A stretch of 64,000 nt of DNA from Kibdelosporangium aridum (GCF_900176515.1 NZ_FWXV01000015.1:62001-126000), one strand, 5' to 3'. Positions 39,114 to 48,758 are shown, counted from the stretch's first letter. The notes: generated by a model from the letters alone, not told the origin. Numbers and translations: made by a program.

Positions 39114-40622
39114 CTACGGCAACGCGTGGTGCAGGATTTCCCGATAGCTCGTCGCATGGCCGTCCAGGCGCGCCACGATTCGGCCTGCGCGCATCACCAG
39201 GATCTCGTCGGCGAGGCCGATCAGGTCTTCGAACTCCGACGCGGCCACCACCACACACCTGTCTTGGCTTGCCGCGAGCCTCAGCAAGGCGCGGATCTCC
39301 GCTTTCGCGCCGACGTCGACGCCCTGGGTCGGCTCGTCGATCAGGAGAACGGCGGGGTCGGCCGCGAGCGCTCTGGCCAGTGACACCTTTTGCTGGTTGC
39401 CGCCGCTGAGCGTTCCCGCGGTTTGGTGGACGTCGCGGCACCAGACAGCGAAGTCCCTTACGTAACCGCGCGCGATTCGCGCCTCGGAGCGCAACCGCCG
39501 GATGCCGAACCGGCGTGTGCTGCGGTCGGATCGGGCCGGCAGGGCGAGGTTTCGCTGGATCGACATCCCGCCGACGATGCCCGCGCCTCGTCTGTCCGAA
39601 GGTACGAGGGCCATCCCGGCTCGATACGCCCGCGCCACCGAGCCCCGGCCGACAACCGAGCCCGCGACGCGGACGGTTCCGCTGTCGTAAGCGTCCTGAC
39701 CTGCGATTGCCGCCAAAAGCTGGCCCTGGCCCGAGCTTTGGACACCGGCGATGCCCAGAATCCGGTGTCCAGCGACGTTGAACGAGATGTCCTCGAAGCG
39801 TCCCTCCGAGTTCAGGTCACGGACCTCCAGCAGCACGGGACCGGCCGCGATCGACGGCCTGTCCTGGACTGCCAAGGACTCCTCGGTCCGCTTGGTCATC
39901 AGCTCGACGATCGTGGCACGGTCGAACTCCGGCCGTTGGAAACGGCCAACAACCTGGCCGTTGCGCAGGACTGTCACCACGTCGGCCAGCCGGGTCACCT
40001 CGCTGAGCCGGTGCGAGACGTAGACGATGGCTTTCCCGTGATCCCGCAACGCTTCCAAGCGCTCCAGCAGGTGATCGGCGTCCGCCGCGGACAGTGCCGC
40101 CGTCGGTTCGTCGAGCACGACCACCTGGCCGGTGCCGATCAGCGCGCGGGCCAACTGAGCCAGCCGCAACTGCGGGACGCTGAGATCCGCGGTCGGCGCC
40201 GACGCGTCGAAATCGGCTCCGACCTGCATCAACGCCGCCTCGACGACCTCGCGCTCGGCGGCCGACAGCACCGACTTCCGAGCCATGCCGTGTTCAAGGC
40301 CGAGCAGCACATTGCGGCCGATGGACAACTGAGGCACGAGGACGACGCCCTGCGGGACCGCGGTGATTCCGGCATCCCGCGCGGCGCGAGGCGAATGGAG
40401 CCGCATCGACCGGTCACCCAGCACGATCTCGCCGCTGTCCGGCTGGATCACCCCGGTCAGCACCTTGATCAGCGTTGATTTCCCGGCGCCGTTCTCGCCG
40501 AGTACGGCGTGCACCTGACCTGGCTCGATCCGGAGGGATACATCCTGCAGCGCGTGCACACCGCCGAACCGCTTGTGAATGTTCCGCAGCCGCACCGGAC
40601 TGCTTAACGCCGTGACGTCCAT
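39114..40622 (-). CDS. Ribose-type ABC transporter ATP-binding protein (two ATPase domains)
   Basis: The 502-residue RbsA-like protein has two nucleotide-binding domains. Domain 1 has Walker A GENGAGKST and Walker B VVVLDEPTAALS; its signature region LSVPQLRLAQLARAL deviates from LSGGQ. Domain 2 lacks a standard Walker A (GVQSSGQGQ), as is usual for RbsA second halves, but keeps LSGGNQQK and LLIDEPTQGVD. It is the energy partner of the RbsC-like permease at 36934-38304, though separated from it by the regulator gene. GGAGG lies 8 bases before ATG 40622. Confidence 0.88.
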   Translation of the reverse strand: MDVTALSSPVRLRNIHKRFGGVHALQDVSLRIEPGQVHAVLGENGAGKSTLIKVLTGVIQPDSGEIVLGDRSMRLHSPRAARDAGITAVPQGVVLVPQLSIGRNVLLGLEHGMARKSVLSAAEREVVEAALMQVGADFDASAPTADLSVPQLRLAQLARALIGTGQVVVLDEPTAALSAADADHLLERLEALRDHGKAIVYVSHRLSEVTRLADVVTVLRNGQVVGRFQRPEFDRATIVELMTKRTEESLAVQDRPSIAAGPVLLEVRDLNSEGRFEDISFNVAGHRILGIAGVQSSGQGQLLAAIAGQDAYDSGTVRVAGSVVGRGSVARAYRAGMALVPSDRRGAGIVGGMSIQRNLALPARSDRSTRRFGIRRLRSEARIARGYVRDFAVWCRDVHQTAGTLSGGNQQKVSLARALAADPAVLLIDEPTQGVDVGAKAEIRALLRLAASQDRCVVVAASEFEDLIGLADEILVMRAGRIVARLDGHATSYREILHHALP

Positions 40623-40760
40623 ACTCCTCACCTCCGTTCAACGTGACTGTACGGTTCGAGGTGAACACGGTCAACGCCCGGCGATCGGGTAGAACAACGG
40701 TGTCGAGATCCGGCGAACTCGTTCGTCTTCAGATCGGACGAACGCGACGGGAGGAGACCC

Positions 40761-41117
40761 GTGAAGTACATGCTGCTGATCTACAACTGCGACCGGCCAG
40801 CGCCGACGGATCCAGGCTTCGACGAGGCCTTGGCAAGGGTGAACGCATTCGTCGAGGAGTGCCGTCGCCGAGGCACGTTCGTCAGTGGGCATCCCTTGCT
40901 TCCGGAGAAGACCGCCAGGACGGTGAGTGTGCGCGAGGGCAAACCGTTGATCACCGACGGTCCGTTCACCGAGACCCACGAGCACCTAGGCGGCTATTAC
41001 ATCCTCGACTGCCGTGACTTCGACGAAGCCCTCGAACTGGCCGCACTCTGCCCGATGGCCGCGGTCGGCTCGATCGAGGTCCGCCCGGTGGCCGAGGTCC
41101 CTGGTGTCAATCATTGA
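40761..41117 (+). CDS. YCII-related (DGPF) domain protein
   Basis: The 118-residue protein has the YCII-like ferredoxin fold and the DGPF motif (PLITDGPFTETHEHLGGYYI) that gives the family its name; C-terminal AVGSIEVRPV. GTG 40761 follows GGGAGGAG. Members often accompany ECF sigma factors, but none is seen here. The function is unknown. Confidence 0.85.
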   Translation: MKYMLLIYNCDRPAPTDPGFDEALARVNAFVEECRRRGTFVSGHPLLPEKTARTVSVREGKPLITDGPFTETHEHLGGYYILDCRDFDEALELAALCPMAAVGSIEVRPVAEVPGVNH

Positions 41118-41159
41118 CGGCTGGACGAGCGAACCGAGGCAGTCGATTCCGGCGCTGGC

Positions 41160-42164
41160 TCACTGAGCGAGTTCGAGGGCAATGTCGATGATCATGTCCT
41201 CTTGCCCACCGACATACCGGGCCTCACCGACACGCCGCAGGATCTCGTGCGCCGGAACGCCATACCGTTCGGCCGCACGCTCGGCGTGCAACAGGAAGGA
41301 CGAGTACACACCGGCGTAGCCTTGAACAATGGCGTTGCGGCCCGCCCAAGGACGTCGTGGGATGAACGGGAGCACGACTTCCTCCGCCGCGGCAAGCAAA
41401 GTGGGAACGTCCACACCGGTCTGAATGCCGACCTTGTCGAACACCGCCGCCAGCACCTCGATCGGCGCGTTGCCGGCGCCCGCGCCGAGCGCGCACAGCG
41501 TCCCGTCGACCTGACGAGCGCCTGCGTTGTAGGCAGCCAACGAATTCGCGACGCCCAGGCTCAGGTTCTGATGCGCGTGGATGCCGACCTCGGCATCGTC
41601 GCCCAGCTCGTCGATCAGCGCCTGCACCCGAGCGGTCACGCCATCAGGCACCAGCGCGCCGGCGGAATCGACCACGTAGACACATTGGCAACCGGCGTTC
41701 GCCATGATCCGGGCCTGCTTGGCCAGATCCGAGGGCTCGATCATGTGGGACAGCATCAAAAAGCCGACTGTTTCCATGCCGAGTTCCCGTGCCGCACCGA
41801 AATGCTGGATCGAGACGTCGGCTTCCGTGCAGTGCGTGGCAATCCTGGCCACGCGCGCACCGGCGTCGTATGCCTGACGCAGATCGTGAACGGTGCCGAG
41901 GCCGGGCAGCAACAGCACAGCGATCTGTGCCTGCTTCACGGTTTCCGCCGCGACTGCAACCAATTTGATGTCGTCCACGGCGGAAAAGCCGTAGTTGAAG
42001 CTGGATCCGCCGAGACCGTCGCCGTGGGTCACTTCGATGACCTGGACACCGGCGTTGTCCAACGCGGAGCTCACCGCGCGGACCTGGTCTTCGGTGAATC
42101 GGTGGGACATCGCGTGGCTTCCGTCGCGCAATGTCGTGTCGGTCAGCCTGACGTCGTACTTCAT
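41160..42164 (-). CDS. dmpG: 4-hydroxy-2-oxovalerate aldolase
   Basis: The 334-residue class II (DmpG/BphI/HsaF-type) aldolase splits 4-hydroxy-2-oxovalerate into pyruvate and acetaldehyde. The active-site segment DTTLRDGSHAMSHRFT, the metal-binding VGIHAHQNLSLGVANSLA and the C-terminal domain that docks the acetaldehyde dehydrogenase are all present. Its ATG overlaps the stop of the dehydrogenase gene by 4 bases, fitting the known channelled aldolase-dehydrogenase complex. It is the penultimate step of the meta-cleavage pathway of this window. Confidence 0.95.
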   Translation of the reverse strand: MKYDVRLTDTTLRDGSHAMSHRFTEDQVRAVSSALDNAGVQVIEVTHGDGLGGSSFNYGFSAVDDIKLVAVAAETVKQAQIAVLLLPGLGTVHDLRQAYDAGARVARIATHCTEADVSIQHFGAARELGMETVGFLMLSHMIEPSDLAKQARIMANAGCQCVYVVDSAGALVPDGVTARVQALIDELGDDAEVGIHAHQNLSLGVANSLAAYNAGARQVDGTLCALGAGAGNAPIEVLAAVFDKVGIQTGVDVPTLLAAAEEVVLPFIPRRPWAGRNAIVQGYAGVYSSFLLHAERAAERYGVPAHEILRRVGEARYVGGQEDMIIDIALELAQ

Positions 42165-43066
42165 CGGGTCACCGCTCCTGCCTTGCCGGTGGCGATCAGG
42201 TCACCGACGCGGGCGGCCGCGGCGGTCATGATGTCCAAGTTGCCCGCCCACTCCGGCAGGTAGTCGCCGTTGCCACGGACTTCGAGGAACACGCCGATCC
42301 GGGCGTTGCCGCCCCAGTCGGCACGTGGCTCGTCGAACTGCGGATCGGCGCGCAGCGTGTAGCCCGGCACGTAGTGCTGGACCTCTTTGACCATCCGGTG
42401 GATCGAGTCGGTGACCGCGTCCCGGTCCACGTCCGGTGACACCGCGCAGAACACGGTGTCCCGCATGATCATCGGCGGTTCGGCCGGGTTGAGGATGATC
42501 ACGGCCTTGCCCCGGCCGGCGCCGCCGATCTCCTCGATGGCCTTGGCCGTGGTCTCGGTGAACTCGTCGATGTTCGCCCGGGTGCCCGGTCCGGCTGAGC
42601 GCGACGCGATGGATGCGACGATCTCCGCGTACGGAACCGGTGTCACACGGGACACCGCGTGCACGATCGGGATGGTCGCCTGCCCGCCACAGGTGATCAT
42701 GTTGACGTTCGGCGCGTTCAGGTGCTCAGGCAGGTTCACCGGCGGGCATACGAACGGGCCGACCGCCGCCGGGGTCAGGTCGACCGCCTGGATTCCAGCC
42801 TCGGCGTACAGGACAGCGTTGACCTCGTGGGCTTTCGCGCTCGTCGCCTCGAAGACGATGTCCGGCAGTTGCGTCTGCTTCAGCAGCCAGGGCACGCCTT
42901 CCGCGCTGGTCTGGATCCCCAGCTTGGCGGCACGAGCCAGGCCGTCCGACGCCGGGTCCACCCCGACCAGGTACTGGATCTCGATGACGTCGCTGCGCCG
43001 CAGTTTGGCCAGCAGGTCCGTCCCGATGTTGCCCGGCCCGACAATGGCCGCCGTCACCTTGCTCAT
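42161..43066 (-). CDS. Acetaldehyde dehydrogenase (acylating)
   Basis: The 301-residue DmpF/BphJ/HsaG-type enzyme converts acetaldehyde, NAD and CoA to acetyl-CoA. It has an N-terminal Rossmann motif (AAIVGPGNIGTDLLAKLRRS), the catalytic Cys126 in NMITCGGQATIPIVHA and the C-terminal YTLRADPQFD segment. The start overlaps the hydratase stop by one base and its end overlaps the aldolase start, so the three lower-pathway genes are translationally coupled. It removes the volatile, toxic aldehyde that a microcompartment would confine. Confidence 0.95.
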   Translation of the reverse strand: MSKVTAAIVGPGNIGTDLLAKLRRSDVIEIQYLVGVDPASDGLARAAKLGIQTSAEGVPWLLKQTQLPDIVFEATSAKAHEVNAVLYAEAGIQAVDLTPAAVGPFVCPPVNLPEHLNAPNVNMITCGGQATIPIVHAVSRVTPVPYAEIVASIASRSAGPGTRANIDEFTETTAKAIEEIGGAGRGKAVIILNPAEPPMIMRDTVFCAVSPDVDRDAVTDSIHRMVKEVQHYVPGYTLRADPQFDEPRADWGGNARIGVFLEVRGNGDYLPEWAGNLDIMTAAAARVGDLIATGKAGAVTR

Positions 43067-43857
43067 CAGCCGCTCACCTTTCCGAACCGTGCTGTCACCG
43101 TGCCGAGCCCGTCGAACGTCGCAGTCACCACGTCTCCGTCGGAAACCGGGACCGCGGCGGTGACCGATCCGGGCAGTACGACGTGTCCCGCTTCCAGCCC
43201 CACGCCTCGCTCACCAAGGACGTTCGCCAGCCACGCCACCGCACTCAGCGGATTGCCGAGCACCGCACTCCCCTTGCCGGTGCCGACCACCTCGTCGTTG
43301 ACCTTGAGTGCGCCGGTCGTCGCCACAACATCCACATCGGACAGGGCGACCCGCGCGGCACCGAGCACAACACCGCCGGAGGACGCGTTGTCGGCGATCG
43401 TGTCCACAATGGAGATGCGCCAGTCACGGACCCGTGAGTCGATGATCTCCAGCGCGGGAACGACCGACTCGACGGCGTCGGCCACGTCCTCGACCGTGAC
43501 ACCCGGGCCGGTCAGCGGCTTGCCGAGAACGAAGCCGATCTCCGGCTCCACCCGTGGCTGCAGGAACGCCGAGATGTCCACGACCTGGGACTCGTCGTGG
43601 AACATCCGGTCGGTGAGGTGACCGAAGTCCGGCTGGTCCACTCCGAGCTGCTGCTGCATCACGGCCGAGGTCAGGCCCACTTTGTGTCCTTTGACGACCG
43701 CGCCCTCGCCGAGCCAGTGCTCGACCTGGGCCAGCTGGATGGCGTAGGCGCCGTCGACGTCGAGCCCTTCGAACAGGTTGACCAGCGGCTCGACGGGTTC
43801 GCCGGTGCGGTAGGCCCGCAGCAGCGTCGCGGCCGCGGCCGGTACGTCCAGTGTCAT
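43066..43857 (-). CDS. 2-oxopent-4-enoate (2-keto-4-pentenoate) hydratase
   Basis: The 263-residue MhpD/DmpE-type hydratase adds water to 2-hydroxypenta-2,4-dienoate to give 4-hydroxy-2-oxovalerate. Family segments: GHKVGLTSAVMQQQLGVDQP, FLQPRVEPEIGFVLGKPLTG, VVPALEIIDSRVRDWRI and DNASSGGVVLGA. ATG 43857 has GGAGAA just upstream. It is the first gene of the hydratase, acetaldehyde dehydrogenase, aldolase operon and divergent from an IclR regulator. Confidence 0.93.
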   Translation of the reverse strand: MTLDVPAAAATLLRAYRTGEPVEPLVNLFEGLDVDGAYAIQLAQVEHWLGEGAVVKGHKVGLTSAVMQQQLGVDQPDFGHLTDRMFHDESQVVDISAFLQPRVEPEIGFVLGKPLTGPGVTVEDVADAVESVVPALEIIDSRVRDWRISIVDTIADNASSGGVVLGAARVALSDVDVVATTGALKVNDEVVGTGKGSAVLGNPLSAVAWLANVLGERGVGLEAGHVVLPGSVTAAVPVSDGDVVTATFDGLGTVTARFGKVSG

Positions 43858-43888
43858 CAGTTCTCCACAGTTCTCCACAGCGATGGGG

Positions 43889-43900
43889 CTTGGTGCCAAG
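43889..43900. promoter_or_regulatory. Palindrome between the lower-pathway operon and IclR gene
   Basis: CTTGGTGCCAAG, a short perfect palindrome apart from the TG centre, lies between the divergent starts of the hydratase (43857) and IclR (43950) genes. A tandem AGTTCTCCAC repeat lies nearby at about 43859-43880. Either could bind the IclR protein. Confidence 0.4.
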
Positions 43901-43949
43901 GAAAACCTCGCTGACACCCTGATTGCACCCTGCGCCCACGAGGGCGACA

Positions 43950-44717
43950 ATGCAACGCATGCGTTCCACTCAGCTGAACGCCCGGAGCGTGCTCGACCGA
44001 GCTTTCGCGATCCTCGGCGCCTTCACGACCGAAGACCGCGAACTGGGCATATCCGAACTCGCCCGGCGGACGGACATGGCGAAGTCCACAGTGCACAGGC
44101 TGGTCACCGAACTCGAGGCCCACGGAATGGTGGAGCGTCGAGGCAAGTCCGTGGTGCTGGGCCTGCACCTGTTCGAGCTCGGCGAACTGGTGCCACGCAA
44201 GCGGCAGCTCCGCGACGCAGCGCTGCCGTACATGGCGGATCTGCGAGGCGCCACACGCCAGACCGTGCACCTGGCGGTCCTGGACGGCACCGAGGTGGTC
44301 TACGTGGAAATCCTGCGACACAGCGACGCGCCCGCGCTGCCGTCCCGCGTCGGCGGCCGGCTACCCGCCCACGCCACAGGCGTCGGCAAGGCGATTCTGG
44401 CGTTCGCCCAACCCGAGGTCGTCGAGAACGTCATGCGAACGGGCCTGCCCCGGCTCGCCGAACGCACCAAGACCGTCCCCGGTGTCCTGCGCCGTGAGCT
44501 CGCGGTGATCCGGGCGACCGGGATCGCGTACGACTACGAGGAATCCCGCGCGGGCCTGGTGTGCGCGGCGAGCCCGGTGACCGGACCCGATCACGAGGTC
44601 GTCGCGGCGCTCTCGGTCTCGGGCTGGACCGGCAGGCTCAATGTCCGGCGGATGGCCCCCGCGGTCCGCACGGCCGCGCTGGCCCTGTCACGAGACCTCG
44701 GCGCACCTCGCCACTGA
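43950..44717 (+). CDS. IclR-family regulator (lower-pathway side)
   Basis: The 255-residue regulator has an N-terminal winged HTH (LDRAFAILGAFTTEDRELGI, ELARRTDMAKSTVHRLVTEL) and the IclR effector domain (RQTVHLAVLDGTEVVYVEIL, PAHATGVGKAILAF, RAGLVCAASPVTGPDHEVVA). ATG 43950 has AGGG 5 bases upstream. It is divergent from the hydratase-dehydrogenase-aldolase operon, which it probably controls in response to an aromatic or dienoate effector. Confidence 0.9.
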   Translation: MQRMRSTQLNARSVLDRAFAILGAFTTEDRELGISELARRTDMAKSTVHRLVTELEAHGMVERRGKSVVLGLHLFELGELVPRKRQLRDAALPYMADLRGATRQTVHLAVLDGTEVVYVEILRHSDAPALPSRVGGRLPAHATGVGKAILAFAQPEVVENVMRTGLPRLAERTKTVPGVLRRELAVIRATGIAYDYEESRAGLVCAASPVTGPDHEVVAALSVSGWTGRLNVRRMAPAVRTAALALSRDLGAPRH

Positions 44718-45545
44718 CTCGACGCCGCGGCCGACGCCCGACACCGGCTCTGACCTTGCGCCGCGGACCCGACGCCCGGCACGGCTCTGACCACGCACCG
44801 CGGACCCGACGCCGACTCGACACGGCCGACTCGCCACCACGGAACCCACCCGCGCCGCCCCACCCGGCGGCGCGAGGTCAGAGCGCGCCGCCTCCGCAGC
44901 CGAACCACCCAGCCGAACCAACCCAGCCGAACCACCCCCGACACCGCTGGAGCCGACACCGGCTCTGAGCTCGCCGCCACTGAGCCACTGACCCAACACT
45001 GCGGACTTCACCCGCGCGCCGCGGGTCCGACGCCGGACCCGCGCTCGCCGGATCCGCGCTGCTGACCCGACACCGCCGCCAACCCGACGCGTCGACGGCG
45101 GCCGAACCGACGCCATTGGCCTCACTCCCGCGCCGGCCTCACTCCCGCACCGGCCTCACTCGCGCACCGCCGAACCCGGCCCCGAACCCCGCCGCCAGAC
45201 CCACGCCGCCGAACGCTCGAGCACCGACCCGACACCGGATCCTCGCCGCCCAGCTCCACGCCGAACGCCTCGCCCCGACCTCACGAGGCCGGGGCGGAAG
45301 TGCCGCCGAACCTCACGCCGCCCAGTCCCACGCCCACCACCAACCTCACGCCCCTCACGCCGCCGAACCTCACGCCACCCATACCCACGACGAACACCTC
45401 GACACCGACCTCACGCCACCAGCCCCACGACGAACCTCGACACCAACCTCACGCCGCGGAACCTGCGCCGAACGCCTCGTCCGCCGCCCAACCCGCGCCG
45501 CCCTCACGCCGCCGGACCCTCGCGCCAGGACCTACGCCGCCGACC
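44718..45545. repeat. 828-bp low-complexity region of degenerate GC-rich repeats
   Basis: No convincing gene was found here. The sequence is built of short degenerate repeats: two copies of a GGCTCTGACC...CCGCGGACCCGACGCC unit 37 bases apart (from 44746 and 44783), three tandem 17-base copies of GCCTCACTCCCGCGCCG (about 45118-45170), and at least five scattered CCTCACGCC units between 45300 and 45460. Open frames across it translate to Pro/Arg/Ala/Thr-rich nonsense. It separates the IclR gene from the end of the shell operon. Confidence 0.7.
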
Positions 45546-46265
45546 TCACTCGCGCGCCACCACCACTTCGCTTTTACCACACCCCTCTGACAATTCTGCC
45601 TCGCAAACCCACTCACCAGGGACTTCCAGGTTCACGGTGATATCGCGGAACGTGACGTCGATCCGTCCCGAGTCGGTCACCAGCGTGACCTCCTCGGCGT
45701 TGGCGGGTTCACCGGGATCCAGGCCCCAGGCCCACGCGACGATCGCCCGCATGCAGCCAGAATGGGTGGCGACGACCAAGTGCTCCGTCGAACCCCGGCC
45801 AACGGCCGCGCGCACGAACCGGGCCACAACGTCCGCGGGACTTTCGTGCCACAGCAGCGGGGTGGTGAGCCAGAAGCCCATGGCGTCGCCGCGCTCGTGG
45901 GCTTCCCAGAACCTGCGGGCCTCGACCGCCCAGCCGCGTTCCCCCGCGGTGCTCGCCATGGCGCGGACCTGCGTTGGCTCGTGGTCCACGCCATCCACGC
46001 GGACCTGGAGGTTTCGGAACTCCGGCATCGCCACGCAGTTCCCAAGGCGGAACTTGCCCTCTTTGCGCAGAGCGGCGCGCAGTACGGTCGCGGTCTGGCG
46101 TGTTCGTTGCGTTGGCGCGTAACCGATCTGGACCGAGGCGCCTTCGGGCAGGGTTCGCCGCAGGACTTTGCCCCGCGCGGCGGCCTGTTCGATCCCTAGG
46201 GAGGTCAGTCCGGCGTCGGTGGCGTAACTGCTGGTTTCGCCGTGCCGGATCAAGTGGACGATCAT
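45546..46265 (-). CDS. Histidine phosphatase (phosphoglycerate mutase-like) family protein
   Basis: The 239-residue protein has the catalytic HLIRHGET motif at the N-terminus, an ALT-type TSLGIEQAAARG segment, the second half-site APTQRTRQTA, and the C-terminal catalytic VVATHSGCMRAIVAW. It should remove a phosphate from a small metabolite through a phospho-His intermediate. ATG 46265 overlaps the stop of the HAD gene by 4 bases, making it the last gene of the shell operon. A role in the phosphotransfer module upstream is inferred from position only. Confidence 0.85.
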   Translation of the reverse strand: MIVHLIRHGETSSYATDAGLTSLGIEQAAARGKVLRRTLPEGASVQIGYAPTQRTRQTATVLRAALRKEGKFRLGNCVAMPEFRNLQVRVDGVDHEPTQVRAMASTAGERGWAVEARRFWEAHERGDAMGFWLTTPLLWHESPADVVARFVRAAVGRGSTEHLVVATHSGCMRAIVAWAWGLDPGEPANAEEVTLVTDSGRIDVTFRDITVNLEVPGEWVCEAELSEGCGKSEVVVARE

Positions 46266-46864
46266 GGCCGGAACACCCGCCTTGTGCCGTTTGACGGCGG
46301 GATCCCGACTCGGTCGAGGATGCGGCGCACCGATCCGGCGGGATCGGTGACGTCGAACAGTTCGACGTTCATGCCGACGGCCTTGGCACCGGCGAGGTTG
46401 CTTGGCAGGTCGTCCACGAACAGGCACTTGGCCGCTGGCTCCTTGAGGTGCGCGAGCGCCCATCTGAACACGGCGGGATCCGGTTTCAGCACGCCCGATC
46501 GCGCGGCTTCCAGCAACAGGTCGAACCTCGTGAACTCGGGGAACCGATCCATCCACTGCGGACCGAACCAGTGCGCCATGTCGTTGGTCAGCGCGACGAC
46601 ACGAACGCGCCCGCCGACGGTGGCCAACATCGCCTTCACCTCCTCACGTACTGCCAGCCGGGTCCGCATCAGCAGACCGATGTCCAGATCCGGCCTTGCG
46701 TCGGCCAATGCGGCCCAGTAGTCGCGTTCCTGCACTCTGCCTTGCTCAACTCCGGCATAGAGCTGATCTGTGCCGAATGGGCCGCGTGGGAATGTCGGGT
46801 CGTCGACCACTTCGAACAGAGTGGGCACGACCACTCCGCCAAGATCGAGGACGATCGTGGTCAC
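46262..46864 (-). CDS. HAD-superfamily hydrolase
   Basis: The 200-residue HAD protein has motif I TTIVLDLGGVVVPT (nucleophile Asp), motif II VVALTNDMAHW, motif III Lys in GVLKPDPAVF and motif IV CLFVDDLPSNLAGA. It is probably a small-molecule phosphatase. GTG 46864 is chosen because the motif begins there and the length matches the family; a longer frame to 46966 would overlap the PEP-utilising gene. It is coupled to the phosphatase downstream. Confidence 0.82.
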   Translation of the reverse strand: MTTIVLDLGGVVVPTLFEVVDDPTFPRGPFGTDQLYAGVEQGRVQERDYWAALADARPDLDIGLLMRTRLAVREEVKAMLATVGGRVRVVALTNDMAHWFGPQWMDRFPEFTRFDLLLEAARSGVLKPDPAVFRWALAHLKEPAAKCLFVDDLPSNLAGAKAVGMNVELFDVTDPAGSVRRILDRVGIPPSNGTRRVFRP

Positions 46865-46931
46865 GCCAAGCCAGTTGGTGCCACCGCGGGCCCGAACCGC
46901 CGCCGTGCGCCGAAGCACACGGCGCCGCTGT

Positions 46932-48749
46932 TCAGGCCAGGATGGTGACGACACCGGTGTTCCCATCGACTCGAACGCGTTGCCCGGTACGAAGTGTCGA
47001 CACCGCCCGGCCCGTGCCGACGACCGCGGGCAAGCCGTATTCCCGGCAGACGATCGCGGTGTGGCTCATGATCCCGCCGACATCGCTCACTGTCGCGGCG
47101 ATCCGGGAGAACACCGGCGCCCATGCGGGCGATGTGGCAGGGCAGACCAGGATTTCGCCTTGCTGGATCTCGCCGAGTTGATCCGCCGACTGGACAACCC
47201 GGACCGGACCTTCGACAACTCCGGGCGAACCGGCAACCCCGCGCAGTGTGCCGGGTTCCGCGGCGTCCTCGAGCCAGCCCGCGACGGAGTCGGTGGTAAT
47301 GCCCCACAGCATCACTGTCAGCGGTTCGGTGACTGCTTGCGGTGGCGGTCCGAGGGCCGGAGGAGGTTCCCACGCTTCGAGTGCGGTGAAGATCTCGCGC
47401 CGTCGAGCGATGATCGGCGCCCAGTACGCACGGCCGCGCCCTGGCGCACCGGTCGACCACGCGGCGACCGTGTCGAAGATCAGCTCGCCGACTTCGCTGC
47501 GGCGCAGGAAGAACAGGTCCTCCGGGTCAGCCAGGACGTCCATCTTGTGCAGTGCGCGGCCCAGTTCCTTGGACTTGCCCCAGAACGCCGCCCACATCCA
47601 GTGTTCGATGTAGAGCACGTGCTCCTCGATGTACACGAACACCTTGCGGGCCAGGGCGAGCAGACTGTCGAACGCGGACACATCGTCCGGGTTGAGCAGG
47701 TCCCGGTACTCTCCGGTGATCCGGTCGCGTTCTGCCAGCACCTGCTCGGTCGGCCGGTCGATGACCTCGCCGTTACGCAGCCGCCGGACGTAGTCCTGCA
47801 CTGCGGCATAAGGAATGCCGAGGTGGTCGTCCCATGTGCCGAACCGGTGGTCGCCGCCGGGATGGCCGGGGTCGCTGTTGATCTGGAACCACGGGTCACG
47901 GGTGGCTTCCCAGTCCTCGACCCACTTGCGGCCGTCCTCGCTCGTGGCCAGCTTCTCCACCGCGGTCGTGGCGTCGGCGTGCGCCAGGATGATGTCGCCG
48001 ACGCCGAGTTGTTCGGCGTTCTTGGCCAGCCGTTTGAGTTCGTCGTCCGGCCGGTAGAGCTCGACGTGCAGACCGCCGACCATCCGGGACACCGACTGGT
48101 CGCCGATGCCCGGAAACGCCTGCTGGCAGAACTGGAAGAAGGTGAGGTAGGCCGCGTATCCGATGTTGAGCAGCTCGAAGTGCCACTGGTAGGTCTCGTA
48201 CATCGTACTGATCATCAACGCGAAGTCGCGTTCCCACCGGAAGCCGGCCGAGTGTCCGATATGGCCGGTCACTGTCTCGATCGGTTCCCGCTCCGGCAGC
48301 GGCTGGAAGTTCAGCGACCGCACGAGGTTGACGCGATCGAGGACCTTCTCCTTCCACTCCCCGTAGATCGCTTCCCAGTTCTCATAGTAGTGACCCGCAC
48401 GCTCGGCGAATTCCTCGGCGCGCGCCGGGATGTCCGCTTCGGGCGCCGCGACAGGGGAAACGTACAACCTGCCGTTGAGAATCCGTTGCTCCAGGCCAAG
48501 GGCCGGTGGTACTGCGAAGATCCGGGTGTTCATCGCGCCGAGCGCCTGCCACCAGCACTCGCATTGGATCTCGTCGTACGGGTGCATCACATACGGGTGG
48601 TGCAAGGCGTCCTGGAACCAGAATTTGGTTTCGTCGGCTTCACGGCGGTCCTCACCGAACAGGTGGTACCAGTTGTACATTGACTCCCAACCCTCGGCGC
48701 CGGGTGGGGGTTGGACGTCGAATGGGCTGGGGAAGGACGAATCGGCCAT
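46932..48749 (-). CDS. PEP synthase-like swivelling-domain subunit (phenylphosphate synthase large-subunit type)
   Basis: The 605-residue protein has a long helical N-terminal part (Trp/Tyr-rich; WWQALGAMNTRIFAVPPALG) and a C-terminal phosphohistidine swivel domain of PEP-utilising enzymes with phosphorylated His563 in GGIMSHTAIVCREYGLPAVV. It lacks the ATP-binding domain, which is encoded by the adjacent gene. This split is that of Thauera phenylphosphate synthase, where the large subunit carries the His. It could phosphorylate a phenolic substrate or interconvert pyruvate and PEP. ATG 48749 lies 9 bases after the partner gene stop, with TGAGGA upstream. Confidence 0.82.
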   Translation of the reverse strand: MADSSFPSPFDVQPPPGAEGWESMYNWYHLFGEDRREADETKFWFQDALHHPYVMHPYDEIQCECWWQALGAMNTRIFAVPPALGLEQRILNGRLYVSPVAAPEADIPARAEEFAERAGHYYENWEAIYGEWKEKVLDRVNLVRSLNFQPLPEREPIETVTGHIGHSAGFRWERDFALMISTMYETYQWHFELLNIGYAAYLTFFQFCQQAFPGIGDQSVSRMVGGLHVELYRPDDELKRLAKNAEQLGVGDIILAHADATTAVEKLATSEDGRKWVEDWEATRDPWFQINSDPGHPGGDHRFGTWDDHLGIPYAAVQDYVRRLRNGEVIDRPTEQVLAERDRITGEYRDLLNPDDVSAFDSLLALARKVFVYIEEHVLYIEHWMWAAFWGKSKELGRALHKMDVLADPEDLFFLRRSEVGELIFDTVAAWSTGAPGRGRAYWAPIIARRREIFTALEAWEPPPALGPPPQAVTEPLTVMLWGITTDSVAGWLEDAAEPGTLRGVAGSPGVVEGPVRVVQSADQLGEIQQGEILVCPATSPAWAPVFSRIAATVSDVGGIMSHTAIVCREYGLPAVVGTGRAVSTLRTGQRVRVDGNTGVVTILA

Positions 48750-48758
48750 CGGTTGTCC

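Noticed and set aside
45116..45640. A 174-codon plus-strand ORF in the repeat region
   Set aside because: Pro/Arg/Thr/His-rich translation built from the degenerate DNA repeats, no ribosome site, and it runs into the end of the phosphatase gene.
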